A DNA stretch of 64,000 nt from JAVVHH01 sp963835135. Lineage in GTDB: Bacteria > Pseudomonadota > Alphaproteobacteria > Acetobacterales > Acetobacteraceae. The position numbers and the translations under genes were made by a program. The DNA lies in contig CAWIEF010000003.1 in the NCBI GenBank assembly GCA_963835135.1, forward strand, positions 248,001-312,000. The letters run 5' to 3'. The notes beneath the pieces were generated by a model. That model was not told where the DNA came from, did not search any database, and worked only from the letters and a program-made list of their open reading frames with translations. Of this stretch, positions 8,409 through 18,000 are shown piece after piece (the first letter of the stretch is position 1; every line of letters begins with the position of its first letter).

Positions 8409-8880
8409 TCACCAGGGACCATTGCGCGCCCGCTTGGGACCGCCGCGATCCACCGGCTTGAACTCCTTCCCATTCAGGTGATTGTAGTTTTTGAAGAACG
8501 CCTCGACCTCGTCCAGCAAGTGGGGGCGGAGGTCGTCGAGGTCCTTCACGTGCTCATGCGTGCGGGCGTGGGTTGCTACCGCAAGCAGGCGGTCGTTCGT
8601 AACCCAGTCGCCGCTGGTCTCGCGCTGCTTGGCCTCGATGACCCCGATGAGCCGGATTGTCAGCACACACCCAACCGGCATTGACTCGTCCATGAGCAAC
8701 AGAACGTCGAGCGGGTCGCCGTCTTCGCCCAGCGTGGATGGGATGAACCCAAAATCATAGGGAAACGAGCTGCCCTCCGGCATGACGCCCCCTAGTCTAA
8801 AGGCGGCGCAGCGATCGAAGCTGCAACACAAACGTCCATTGCAGGCCAAGTTCCTGGGCGGGTCCGGCAGGAACGCTCCC
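8409..8880 (-). pseudogene. Inorganic pyrophosphatase, N-terminus lost or degraded
   Basis: The frame contains RLGGVMPEGSSFPYDFGFIPST, GEDGDPLDVLLLMDE, VLTIRLIGVIEAKQ, NDRLLAVATHARTHEH and EAFFKNYNHLNGKEFK, which together are the core of a soluble family I pyrophosphatase (PPi hydrolysis). The conserved N-terminal metal-binding segment usually found before the LGGV block cannot be read. Upstream of about 8830 the sequence is not family-like, and the only ATG near the core is at 8783. The C-terminal end near 8409 abuts the IS21 remnant. Probably inactive; a short intact variant starting at 8783 cannot be excluded. Confidence 0.6.
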
Positions 8881-8961
8881 AAGACAAGGACGTTCTCACG
8901 TCGTGTGCGGCTTGAGCCGCTTATTGATAGACGATGAACGGCACTATCGGGTTCAGCGCCC

Positions 8962-9156
8962 TTGCATGGCCGCCACCGGGACAATAACGGCGAGGTCAGC
9001 ACGAAGCACGGAAGCACGCTTATCGGCCCGCTCCGCAAAACTTACTGCCAGTACTTCGCCGAGGGCTGTGGCGACCACGAAAAGCTCAGCGATGTCCTGC
9101 AAAAGCGGGACGAGCCATCATTGCGGCATCTGGTGCATGACACGCCGGGCGCTTAG
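8962..9156 (+). CDS. Small hypothetical protein, possibly a remnant
   Basis: A 64-residue frame (TTG start at 8962) reading RDNNGEVSTKHGSTLIG, then KLSDVLQKRDEPSLRHLVHD. This resembles short conserved alphaproteobacterial proteins of unknown function that contain a KHGNT..LR.TYG motif and a LSDVL..SL block (from memory, no search). No ATG or clear ribosome site is present, and the surrounding region is degraded. It may be a decayed copy. No role is proposed. Confidence 0.35.
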   Translation: MHGRHRDNNGEVSTKHGSTLIGPLRKTYCQYFAEGCGDHEKLSDVLQKRDEPSLRHLVHDTPGA

Positions 9157-9436
9157 AGGCCCATACTTGCCCGGCCGTTCGGCCGACCGTCTGCCGTCGA
9201 GAAGCCGGGGCGGAGAAACGGACACCCGTTGGATACCCATTCGCGTTGCCGTCTTTGATCCGAGGCCAACCTCTCGCGGAGCGATTTCGGGTGCCATAGG
9301 ACGTCGAACTTGAAACAGCGTGGCGAAAGCCGGCCAAGATTGTTTAGGACCTGCACCAGCTAGCTTGGATTGCGGTGGAAAGTATCCCCGGACTACGCTC
9401 ACGATTAGCGCCGAAAAGGAGCGCTTCGGGAGGAAC

Positions 9437-10396
9437 ATGAGCCATTCTCTGGCAAGCAGGCGCGACATGCTGTGTGGCATTATCTCCGTTGGAGCTGGAA
9501 CCGCGGTCGGTGCGAGCGTCCGATCCGCCGCGGCGCAGTCAGCCGTTCAATACTCGACCGGCACCGCGCCAGCAAAGCTCCGCGCGCCGCCAGGCGCCAC
9601 CGACTGCCATTTCCACATCTACGATAACCGCTATCCACCAGCACCAGGCGGCCTACCGGCCCCGGACGCCTCACCTGACGACTATCGCGCTTTGCAGGCG
9701 CGCATCGGCACCACGCGCGGAGTCGTCATCCAGCCCTCGTTATACGGTGTCGACAACCGTCCGACGCTGGAAGGCTTGAAGGCGCTCGGACCCAATTTTC
9801 GAGCCGTCGCGGTAGTAAATACCTCCGTCACAGATGCGGAATTACAGCGGATGCATGCTCTCGGGGTACGCGGAATCCGCTTTAACTTGGCTCAGGCTGG
9901 TGCGACCACGCTCGAGATGCTGGAGCCGTTGTCAGAGCGCGTGAACGCTCTGGGCTGGCATTGCCAAATCAACATGCCCGGCGACAAGATTGTAGCAGCG
10001 GCCGACACATTTCTTCGAGTACCTGGCAGGCTGGTGTTCGACCACCTCGCTCACTGCCCGCAGCCGATGGGAGTCGAAAGCGATACCTTCAAGCTGATCC
10101 GCCGGCTTCTGGACAAGGGTAATACTTGGGTCAAGCTGTCCGGTGCTTATGCGGACACAAAGGTCGGTCCGCCGACTTATTCGGATAGCAGCGCTGTCGC
10201 CCGTGCCTTTGCCTCTGCCGCGCCGAGTCGCATGGTTTGGGGCAGCGACTGGCCGCACCCGACGGAGAAGACGGATAACAAGCCGGATGACGCGCTTTTA
10301 TTTGATCTACTCACGGGGTGGTTGCCCGACGTGAGCATCCGCAAGCGTGTGCTGGTCGACAATCCGGCCGAGCTTTATGACTTTCCAAAAGGCTGA
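9437..10396 (+). CDS. Tat-exported amidohydrolase, 2-pyrone-4,6-dicarboxylate lactonase-like (amidohydro_2)
   Basis: A 319-residue protein. A twin-arginine-like signal (ASRRDMLCGIISVGAGT..AAAQ) precedes a TIM-barrel hydrolase domain. The metal-binding motif TDCHFHIYD lies at about residue 55, KLSGAYAD is typical of the COG3618/LigI family, and MVWGSDWPHPTEK supplies the late active-site Asp. The ATG at 9437 has GGGAGG just upstream; an in-frame start at 9320 would add an unrelated tail. LigI members hydrolyse cyclic lactones or dicarboxylates, but here the substrate is unknown. Export is unusual for LigI itself but common in this wider family. It is an intact gene between the pyrophosphatase and IS630 remnants. 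Confidence 0.8.
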   Translation: MSHSLASRRDMLCGIISVGAGTAVGASVRSAAAQSAVQYSTGTAPAKLRAPPGATDCHFHIYDNRYPPAPGGLPAPDASPDDYRALQARIGTTRGVVIQPSLYGVDNRPTLEGLKALGPNFRAVAVVNTSVTDAELQRMHALGVRGIRFNLAQAGATTLEMLEPLSERVNALGWHCQINMPGDKIVAAADTFLRVPGRLVFDHLAHCPQPMGVESDTFKLIRRLLDKGNTWVKLSGAYADTKVGPPTYSDSSAVARAFASAAPSRMVWGSDWPHPTEKTDNKPDDALLFDLLTGWLPDVSIRKRVLVDNPAELYDFPKG

Positions 10397-10452
10397 CCTT
10401 ATACCAACGCCTGCTGACCACGACTGGCGGGCTTGCGCGACGTGGAGCGCGT

Positions 10453-10840
10453 GTGATCGTAGATGGCGGATTCAGGAGTTCCGCCAAGGTTCTCGCACTT
10501 CGTGACGATTTCGACGCTGCCCGGCTAAGGCGGGAAGCGCGCATGTGCGGTGATGCCGACCAGGTGTGCCGCCTGCTGCCTCTGGCGGCGATATACGACG
10601 GTGCATCGAGGGCCGAGGCTGCCGAGATTGGCGGGGTGACGCGGCAGATCGTGCCGGAACCGGTCGTGCGGCTCAACGAGGGCGGGCCGGAGGCAATGGT
10701 CACCGGCAAGGCTTCGGCAAGGCCTCGCTGCTGACGCCGAGCAGCGCCTGGCTTTGACCAGATGGTCGAGGACGGCCCTGTGTCCGCCACCGATCGCGTG
10801 GTGCGCTGGCGAGTATTCACCGTTTGTATGACAACCGTTA
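10453..10840 (+). pseudogene. IS630-family transposase, N-terminal remnant
   Basis: The frame DFDAARLRREARMCGDADQV, then RLLPLAAIYDGASRAEAAEIGGVT, is the HTH region of IS630-family (Tc1/mariner-like) transposases. After MVTGKASAR the frame is lost. MVEDGPVSATDRVVRWR continues it in another frame from 10762. The catalytic DDE domain is absent. No terminal inverted repeats were identified. Confidence 0.8.
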
Positions 10841-10976
10841 GATCGGATCGCTGCTCGAGTGTGAGTTGTGTACGCTCTTGCAAACCGGCCGGTTTTGGAT
10901 CAACGCCTTCGTTCAACAGACTTGCCAAGCAGAGTAGGTCGCGCCTGTCGGTCTCACACGGACCAGCGCCGAACAA

Positions 10977-12167
10977 CTACGGTAGGGCGAAGAAGGGTCC
11001 TGTCACGGCTTCAGTATCAGATGTCATTCGGCCTTCGAAAACGAGCGCTAGGCGTCGGCCGAGAAAAAACGGTGCTCCCCAGACGAAGGCGCTGGATGAT
11101 CTTGCGGCAACTTCGGCGAAACCGTCCCACGCACCCACGCGGCGTTCCAGCGCTCCGCGATAATCCCCAATGGTAAACGGAACCCGTATCTGTCGGCCGT
11201 CCTTGCCCACCATCACCGCTTCCAGCGTTCGAGGAGGTGAAACGCAGAAGGCCCAAGCCATGCCGGCACATCGCGGGAGGCCCTCATCGGTCAAAATGTA
11301 GGTCTCGGTTCCGCTGTCGATATAGCTTCTTGGAAGCTCGAGGCCGCCATAGCGCGTCACGAAGTAACCGTCCGGGTCGAGTTGCAGGATCTGAGCGCCG
11401 CGTATGCCATTGTTCGCCGAAGTACCGACACCGAACGTGAGCGTGCCGACGATCTCGTCCGTGCCGTTAACCGGAGGGGCTGGAAGATCGAAGACAACGC
11501 CATTCCCATACTGCAGAAAGAATGTAGTTGGGTTTGGTAGGCGGCTTTCAATCGGCACCGCGCCGATGAAGGGGTGCCACAATCCGTGCTCTTCCCAGAA
11601 GACGCCGGGCCGGTTCGGCGTCTGGATGCAGGAACCTTGGCAGTCGAGCACGTGCGGTCCAATCCCGAGTGTGCCGTTAGAGGTTGGCTTGGTGGCCGAC
11701 ACCGGGCATCCGGCGGGCTGTGGTCCCCTGTTATCGGCAATGACTTGGATCGGGAGGTTTTTTGCTGTCAGACCACCAATCTGCAGATCGGTCCGATACA
11801 ACGGCCCCCAAGCGTCGTCGTGAATGAAACGAATGCACTCTGCAAGCGCCTTTCCACCCGCTCCAGTGAAAGCTGGGAGTTTCAAATCGTGCGGGATTGC
11901 GGATCGCTCTAACCGCAAGCCAGTCGATCCGGTATCGACCAAGATGTTGTCGATGATCGCGCAATGGTCCGTGCCCGGCTCGCACACAGTGACGGTCACC
12001 ACCATGCGGTTGAACCCGGAAAGCGGCGTGCGGACTGTCAGCGGGACGACATTGACCGGCGTCAGGCGTTGCGCGGGTGCTGTGTCATGTGCTGCCAAAC
12101 TGATGGCGACGGTCGCGCCGAGAATCGAAATCAAACGCGATGTTTGCGCTAGCGCTGCTATCGTCAC
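10977..12167 (-). CDS. DUF3443 protein with pepsin-like aspartic protease motifs, exported
   Basis: A 396-residue protein with a hydrophobic N-terminal export segment (about residues 10-26), of the DUF3443 type found in proteobacteria. It contains ILVDTGSTGLRL at residues 75-86 and SYIDSGTETYIL at 281-292. These match in order and spacing the two catalytic Asp motifs of the pepsin/A1 fold (DTGS about 80, DSGT about 285). NGTLGIG and FLQYGNGVVF occur between them. At least eight cysteines are present, some probably disulphide-bonded. A periplasmic protease or protease-like role is inferred. It is divergent from the DUF5666-like gene, with a 416-base gap. Confidence 0.75.
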   Translation of the reverse strand: MTIAALAQTSRLISILGATVAISLAAHDTAPAQRLTPVNVVPLTVRTPLSGFNRMVVTVTVCEPGTDHCAIIDNILVDTGSTGLRLERSAIPHDLKLPAFTGAGGKALAECIRFIHDDAWGPLYRTDLQIGGLTAKNLPIQVIADNRGPQPAGCPVSATKPTSNGTLGIGPHVLDCQGSCIQTPNRPGVFWEEHGLWHPFIGAVPIESRLPNPTTFFLQYGNGVVFDLPAPPVNGTDEIVGTLTFGVGTSANNGIRGAQILQLDPDGYFVTRYGGLELPRSYIDSGTETYILTDEGLPRCAGMAWAFCVSPPRTLEAVMVGKDGRQIRVPFTIGDYRGALERRVGAWDGFAEVAARSSSAFVWGAPFFLGRRLALVFEGRMTSDTEAVTGPFFALP

Positions 12168-12583
12168 GCGATCTCTCCCACCCTTGGTGGAAGGGCGCGA
12201 ACATTATGCTGGGGATCCGAAGCTTCGACCGCAAAGCCGTAATTTGTCTAGCCGGTAGTAGGAACGGTCCGCTCTCGGGCGGAACCTGCGACTTACGAGG
12301 GCTTCATGTTGAGGCACGCCGGGCGTTGTCACTCGCGGTCGTTTCTGACGTTTCCTAGATGGTGAAGCTTGCTACTTTTGGGTAGCTTGCCGGGTCGCCA
12401 ATGGCCTCGCCACGTTCGATGCCTGTGTGCTTCCGGCTGAGCCGGTGTCCGACCCAAACGGGAATTACTCCACCCTGCACCGTCAGGCGAGCTGATCCGG
12501 GGCGGCTCAGGCCTAACGAGGGCGCAATTGCCGTACTGCGTCACGGAGGTCCATGGTCGTTGATTTAATATCGAGGCTATCAC
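12168..12583. other. Intergenic region between divergent genes; no gene seen
   Basis: This 416-base gap separates the starts of two divergently read exported-protein genes. No convincing coding frame, tRNA or repeat was found. It must hold both promoters, but no clear -35/-10 pair could be assigned. Confidence 0.5.
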
Positions 12584-13195
12584 ATGCGCTACGGCGGAAG
12601 ACTTGCCACCCTGTGTCTCGGCGCGACGCTGATGATCGAACCGTCTCTTGCAGAGACCACTCCGGCACGCTTGCGAGGGACAATCGACAGCGTGAGCACC
12701 GATGAGTTGGATATGACGACACGCAGCGGGATCAAAGTCCGCATCATGCTGTCAGCGGACGTTCGCACCACGTTCGTCATTGCCGCCAAAATGGCTGACG
12801 TCGAACCTGGCAGTTACATCGGCACAGCCGCAACGCGCGAGCCGGATGGCACGTTGCGGGCGCTCGAGGTGCACGTGTTCCCGCCGAGCATGCGCGGCCG
12901 AGGTGAAGGCTTCCGCCCATTCGAAGTCGAGGGTGGCGGAGAGGCTACGATGACGAATGGAACCGTGGGCAACCTGATCACGACAAAGGGTCGGGTCGCG
13001 ACCGTGAGGTATGGCAGCGGAGAAAAGCAGGTGCTGATCCCGGACGATATCCCGATCGTATCTTTCGAGGATGCGGACCGGTCGGCGCTCAAACCCGGCG
13101 CGAAGATTATCGTGAGCGGAAGTCGCGGTGACGACGGCACGGTCACCGCGTCCGCAATCAACGTCGGCAAGAATGGGCTTACCCCGCCAATGTGA
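12584..13195 (+). CDS. Exported protein with DUF5666-like beta domains
   Basis: A 203-residue protein with signal peptide MRYGGRLATLCLGATLMIEPSLA. Two OB-like repeats follow: ARLRGTIDSVSTDELDMTTRSG with PGSYIGTAATREPDGTLRALEV, and NGTVGNLITTKGRVATVRYGS with LKPGAKIIVSG..DGTVTASAI. This pattern matches small periplasmic proteins of the DUF5666 kind. A GGGEATMTNG linker lies between the repeats. Binding partner and function are unknown. No obvious operon partner is present; the mini-IS element follows at 13348. Confidence 0.7.
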   Translation: MRYGGRLATLCLGATLMIEPSLAETTPARLRGTIDSVSTDELDMTTRSGIKVRIMLSADVRTTFVIAAKMADVEPGSYIGTAATREPDGTLRALEVHVFPPSMRGRGEGFRPFEVEGGGEATMTNGTVGNLITTKGRVATVRYGSGEKQVLIPDDIPIVSFEDADRSALKPGAKIIVSGSRGDDGTVTASAINVGKNGLTPPM

Positions 13196-13347
13196 GTGGG
13201 ATTGCCTCATCGAGGTAAGCAAAGCTATGTGTGAGCGGGTCCTTTATCTGCAGCGTCTCGTTGGCCATCGCAACGAAGCGAATACTGGCCCTGTAGCTTG
13301 CAATGTTACCTTCCACGACATCAGCGGGATTTGGAGAACTGGTGGTT

Positions 13348-13538
13348 GAGGGTGTCAGAGAAGTTTGGCTGATGCCGCTGGTAGGTTTGCTGCTCCACCA
13401 CGATGAGCGGCGGTATAAGCGGTTTCCACACGGATTACGAGTTCAAGGTGCAAACCTCAGAAACGTTGATCGAGGTCGCCGCAACACGCCTCATGCTCAA
13501 CCGCATCGCACCCGCATAGCGACTTCTCTGACACCCTC
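13348..13538 (+). mobile_element. 191-bp internally deleted IS5-family element with 17-bp inverted repeats
   Basis: Perfect 17-base terminal inverted repeats: GAGGGTGTCAGAGAAGT at 13348-13364 and its complement at 13522-13538. Just inside the right end a frame reads DYEFKVQTSETLIEVAATR followed by LMLNRIAPA and a stop. This is the C-terminus of IS5-type transposases (SETLIE..RLMLARLA). The rest of the transposase is missing, so the element is a MITE-like deletion derivative. No target duplication is visible. Confidence 0.75.
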
Positions 13539-13540
13539 TG

Positions 13541-13743
13541 AGGCTTTCAGGTGAGCACGCCGGCGGGGAGATCGACCCGTCGGCGGTGAGCGCCAAGGCC
13601 TCGGACAGGCGGCAACCGGCATAGGCGAGGGTCATGTAGAGCGATCAAACGGTACGCTCGGCCCGCTCCGCCTCGCGCAGGAAAGCGTCCCGCGCCGCTG
13701 CGGTCAGAGATTTCCTCAGTCCCTCCGCCGTGTGGAGCCCCAT
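13541..13743 (-). pseudogene. Tyrosine recombinase (phage integrase) fragment
   Basis: Reading the reverse strand: GLHTAEGLRKSLTAAARDAFL, then REAERAERTV, a stop (TGA), and MTLAYAGCRLSEALALTAD. This is the start of an integrase catalytic domain; the GCRLSEAL block includes the first catalytic Arg. A one-base loss after LTAD shifts the frame (the other frame continues VDLPAGVLT). The fragment ends at the mini-IS5 element at 13538, so the C-terminal Tyr region is absent. It indicates past integrative mobility in this region. Confidence 0.75.
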
Positions 13744-13861
13744 GCCGGCCGGCGGTGAAGCCCGGCGACGGCGAACGACCCAACCATCCGTTTACATTCG
13801 TTATCGCCTGCCGTAACGTTTTCTGTGAGGGTCCAACCGGTCCCTTGCAAAGGGATGAATC

Positions 13862-15040
13862 GTGGTCAGACGCACGTCGCACGGGTCACCAAGGCATTCT
13901 GGTGCGGTGCATTTACGTCCGGTGGCTGGCCTCGGAACGAGTTGCCCGGCCGTCGCGGTGCTGATAGACGCCGGCCGCTTACACGTTGCCAGCCACGGCT
14001 ATCGGCTGAGCTGCTTTACGATTGTACACAACCCGCAGGGCAGTGTTGCTCATCCCGCGTGGGACTATGAGCTGCCAGGGCGGGTAATCGCGGCGACGGA
14101 GTTCGGCCCGCACGAGACTGCGGTTCTGCTCGACAAAGACGGAACCGCTGTCCTCGGGATCGTTACGAAAGACGGATATCGTCAGATTGCTGCCGAACCT
14201 GGCAGGCCGGTCGCGATTGCGGCGCTTGGCACGCGCCTGGCTTTCGCGGTGACCAGCGCCGACCAAGACAGTGTCATCACGGTCGTCCAGGCCTCAGGAC
14301 GGCTCGTCGCGAGGGTATCAGCCCCCGCACCCGTGAGCAGCTTAGAGTATGACGCACGCCAGGACCTCATCGTCGCCTTCAGCGCCCGTAGTCAAATCGT
14401 ATGCTGGATTGGCTACGTCACGGGCGGACGCGCGGCCTCGGTGCCGCAGCGGCTCAGCACGCTGGTTTCCGCGCGCGGCGTCGACGTCGCGCGAAGACAG
14501 GTCTGCTGCTGTTGCCCGCCACCGCCCGAGCCTGTCCCGCAACCTTGCACTTGCAGCGATCCCACAGGCGGTGGACAGCAGGGTGGCGGGAACGGGAACG
14601 GTCCGTCAGGCCCGGGCACAATTCATTGCGAACCTGGCGGTACGGGGGTTGTCGACGGCTGCTTCGCCTACATCGTCGTCGACGGAATCCGCCTGGTCCG
14701 TCTCGACCTCTGCCGCCCGGCGCCCCGGTGCGAGACGCCCATGGACCGCCCCGTGCAGCACCTGCGCAAAGTCGGCGCCTACTTGGTCGGCCAGGGGGAC
14801 GGCGGTCGGTTCATAACCCAAGTGGACCCGATTACCATGCGGATCGTGCAGTCGCGTGCCCTGCCGCGTGGCGGCGGGATGCTGGCGTCGCACCAGGCCT
14901 CCGACCACCTCCTGATGTTCGACACTCGACTGGCATCCTGGCACGCGCTGGATTTGGCAGTCGCGGCCGCCAATGGGCGGGACCTAAAATCGATGCCGGC
15001 CGCCTCGCGAGACTCGGGTATGCAGTTTGGTGCGCCGTGA
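13862..15040 (+). CDS. Repeat (propeller-like) protein with Cys/Pro-rich insert, partner of the M6-like peptidase
   Basis: About 392 residues from a GTG at 13862, though the true start is unclear. A later GTG at 13958 (VLIDAGRLHVASHG) is possible, and an upstream in-frame stop at 13856 suggests N-terminal loss. The N-half has blade-like repeats (GRVIAATEFGPHETAVLLDK, GTRLAFAVTSADQDSVITVV, YDARQDLIVAFSAR) as in beta-propellers. The middle is very Cys/Pro-rich (VCCCCPPPPEPVPQPCTC) and followed by a Gly-rich linker. The C-half returns to repeat-like sequence (HLRKVGAYLVGQGDGGRFIT). No signal peptide is visible. The stop overlaps the next start as GTGA, so the two genes are translationally coupled. 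Function unknown; possibly a metal-binding or scaffold partner. Confidence 0.6.
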   Translation: MVRRTSHGSPRHSGAVHLRPVAGLGTSCPAVAVLIDAGRLHVASHGYRLSCFTIVHNPQGSVAHPAWDYELPGRVIAATEFGPHETAVLLDKDGTAVLGIVTKDGYRQIAAEPGRPVAIAALGTRLAFAVTSADQDSVITVVQASGRLVARVSAPAPVSSLEYDARQDLIVAFSARSQIVCWIGYVTGGRAASVPQRLSTLVSARGVDVARRQVCCCCPPPPEPVPQPCTCSDPTGGGQQGGGNGNGPSGPGTIHCEPGGTGVVDGCFAYIVVDGIRLVRLDLCRPAPRCETPMDRPVQHLRKVGAYLVGQGDGGRFITQVDPITMRIVQSRALPRGGGMLASHQASDHLLMFDTRLASWHALDLAVAAANGRDLKSMPAASRDSGMQFGAP

Positions 15041-18000
15041 CGGCACTCACTCTTCCAGCCGGCCCCACCACCGACAAACACCGGGTGCTCACTTTGCCTG
15101 TTGTCCAGACTGGCCAAGTGTTCCACGACGCCGACATGGCGATGCTGGCGCCATTCCTGCAAACACAGGGCTTCGACGCGGTGCAGCGCTATTACGACGA
15201 GGCCTCCCACGGGGCGCTCGCGGTGACCTATGACCTATTCGGCTGGAATGTCGGTCCCCATGGGCCGCCGCTGACGATGCCGTCTGCCACGCGCAGCTAC
15301 TACAATCCCCCATTTGTGGCCGGGGGTCTGCGCGCGATTACAAGTTCGCCGAAAGCCATCGTTGACGGAACCGAAGCGCTGGTGGTCCAGGTGGAGTCCA
15401 GGCTAGCCGGCCGTAAGAAGACGCTCATGATTCCCTTCGCCACGCTTACGGCAAAGAGCACCCACGGGAGTTTCCCCGTAGACATCGTGTTCACCGGGTC
15501 GGAGACCTGTTCGTTCGATTTCACGCCGCCGGGCGGCATTAAAGCAACCGCCCATCTACATTTCACGGCCAAGACGTTCACTATGGCGTCCGCCACGCTC
15601 GCCGCGGATCTCGCGGCACTCAGCGCTTACCTTAACGGAATCGCGCAAACAGCATCGCCCGGTGTATTCGCGCCGGTGTCGGTCGTTGCATCCAGCCAAA
15701 GCGCCAATCAGCTCGGCGACCTCATCATGTTGCTGGCCTTCAAGGCCGGTGCCGCCGGCAAGGGCGTGCTCGGCCCGGTCTCGTCGAGCGGCCTCAGTCA
15801 AATCGGGCTCGATGCACCGACGACGGGGGCCTACACGCTCCCGGGCGACTTAGTGCCGCTGACCAAGCACCTGGCAAACCTGCTTGAGGTCGCTCAGGCC
15901 AATGCCGGGTTTGCGACCGACCCGCTGCTTAATACGGCGCTCACCATCACGGCTGCCGGCGCGACGGTCACGATCGACATCGACCTGTCCTCAAAGGATG
16001 GTGGTGAGCAGGCCTCGATTGCATTGGTGTCGCAAACCGGATTGGAGGCCTTGGGTTTCGACAAGGCGGCGCCCAACCCTGGCGGCCCTTCGAGTGCCGA
16101 CTGGGCGGATGCGATCAACAATAGCCAAGGATTGGTCAACGACGCGTTTACCGCAGCACTCGCCCGGATTGGCGGTGCGGCCGACGAAGCGCTGGGCATG
16201 TTCAACGGCTACAACGCTGTCCAGGTCATTTTCATCGAGCCGCCGGGGCCGGCAATTCCTCCCGCGCAGCGTTGGTCGGTGGACGCGGTCGACTACACCA
16301 ACCTTCGAGGCCTGTTCACCCGGTCCCAGGCGGTCTGTGCGAGCAGCACGGGGACGACCATCACCTGCGGCTGGATCATTTCCCTGTTCAGCAACGAAAC
16401 TCCGGACCCAGCGACAATCGCCCACGAGACGGGTCACTCCCTCGGCTATCCCGACCTCTACAGCACGGCCGAGTACCGCCACGATCTCCGCTATCTTGAT
16501 GGCTGGTCCATCATGTCGGCGCACTGGGACATGCCGCATCATTGCGGCGCGATAAAAATGTATTCCGGCTGGATCGGCGGCGATCCCGGGCCAGACGGCA
16601 AGCTGTCCCGGGTCGTCTATGTTCCCACTCCCGGGCCGGCCGGCCCGCAGTCGATCGAAGCGCTGCTGGTCCCAAACGAATATTGGGACGGCGGCATGGA
16701 GCCGGCAGTCCGGGCCGCGTTCCCCGGCGTCGGCGCGACCGTGGCACAACTCGTCCACATCGACCTAGGCGGCGACGGTAACCAGTTCGACCTTATCGAG
16801 GCGCGCCAAACCGGGGTGGGTTTCAGCCGCAGCCTGCCGACCTCACCTGCCCTGCTCGTGTTGAATGTACTCGATTTCGAGGACGACACCCGGTACGCGG
16901 TGGACGGGCTGTACCGCCGCAAGATCCAGCGCCTCAACACCGGTTTGGACCTCGTTAAAGCAGGCGACGTCTTCGACTTTGCCACCGCGCCCGCGCTGCA
17001 GGCGGCAGGCCTCACCGTAACGGTCGTCGGTATCGTCGACGTGGTCCGGCCCGCCGGGACCGTGCATGTATTTCACGTCCGCGTCGACCGGCAGGCGGCT
17101 GACTTCATCGACCTCGCCTTCACGCAAGTCTCACCGAACTGGTTCTGCCCCGATATCTGGGTTGACTGGACCGGCGACAATCCGACTCCCACCGACGATC
17201 CGAAAAACCATCACACCTATCCTGCAGGCATGCCGTTCGATCAGGGCGAGGCAGTGCGCGTGCCGCCGGCCGGGAGCGCTGAGCTGCATTGGGTCGTGGC
17301 CCGCGTTTGGAATTTCGGCACGATCCCAGCCCTCAACATCAGCATCGTGGCCTTCAAGAGCGACCCGGGCAGCGGTGACCACGGCCAGTTCAAGCAGTTC
17401 GGCTCAGGCGTAATCCCGCAGATCGATGCCGGGCTATCTGCTGACCTCCCCATCGCGTGGATGGTCGAACCGACTGACAACGCGCATCTTTGCATGCGCG
17501 CCGTGATCTCGGATTGGACGGTGCCCGACAAGCCGGGAACGATCACGGCGCTTGGATCGGACGATTTGACGCTCTCCAATAACTGGGGGCAGAAAAACGT
17601 TGGCACGTTCGTCGCGGCCACCGCGAGCCCCTATCCCCCCATCGACTTCAACTATCTTGTTTCGAACGACGGCCCCTCGCGCGAGCGCGCCTACCTGCTG
17701 CCGGACTGGCTTCCGCCCGGGGTGAGCCTGCATGTTTGGCCCGCCCAACTGACGCTCGCGCCGAAGACGGTCGGATTATTCCGTTGCCAATTCCGCTTCG
17801 ACTCCGATGTCATAGACGCGCACTGCAAGAATGACGCTAGCGTTCTGATCTCGGCATGGCGGCGGACGCCTGAATCGTGTGAACGATGGGGCTCGTGCAA
17901 ATACCAGATCGACTTCCGGACCGGCACCCAGACGACGCTGCACGTATCTTATGGCAGCGATGTGGGGGTGACCGGGGTCGTGACACCGGACCCAGGCGGA

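Noticed and set aside
9118..9480. Reverse open frame of 120 codons upstream of the amidohydrolase
   Set aside because: No family signal and it overlaps the amidohydrolase start and ribosome site.
12360..12400. Short GCTAC/GTAGC hairpin in the intergenic gap as a terminator
   Set aside because: The stem is only five bases and is not placed after a gene end.
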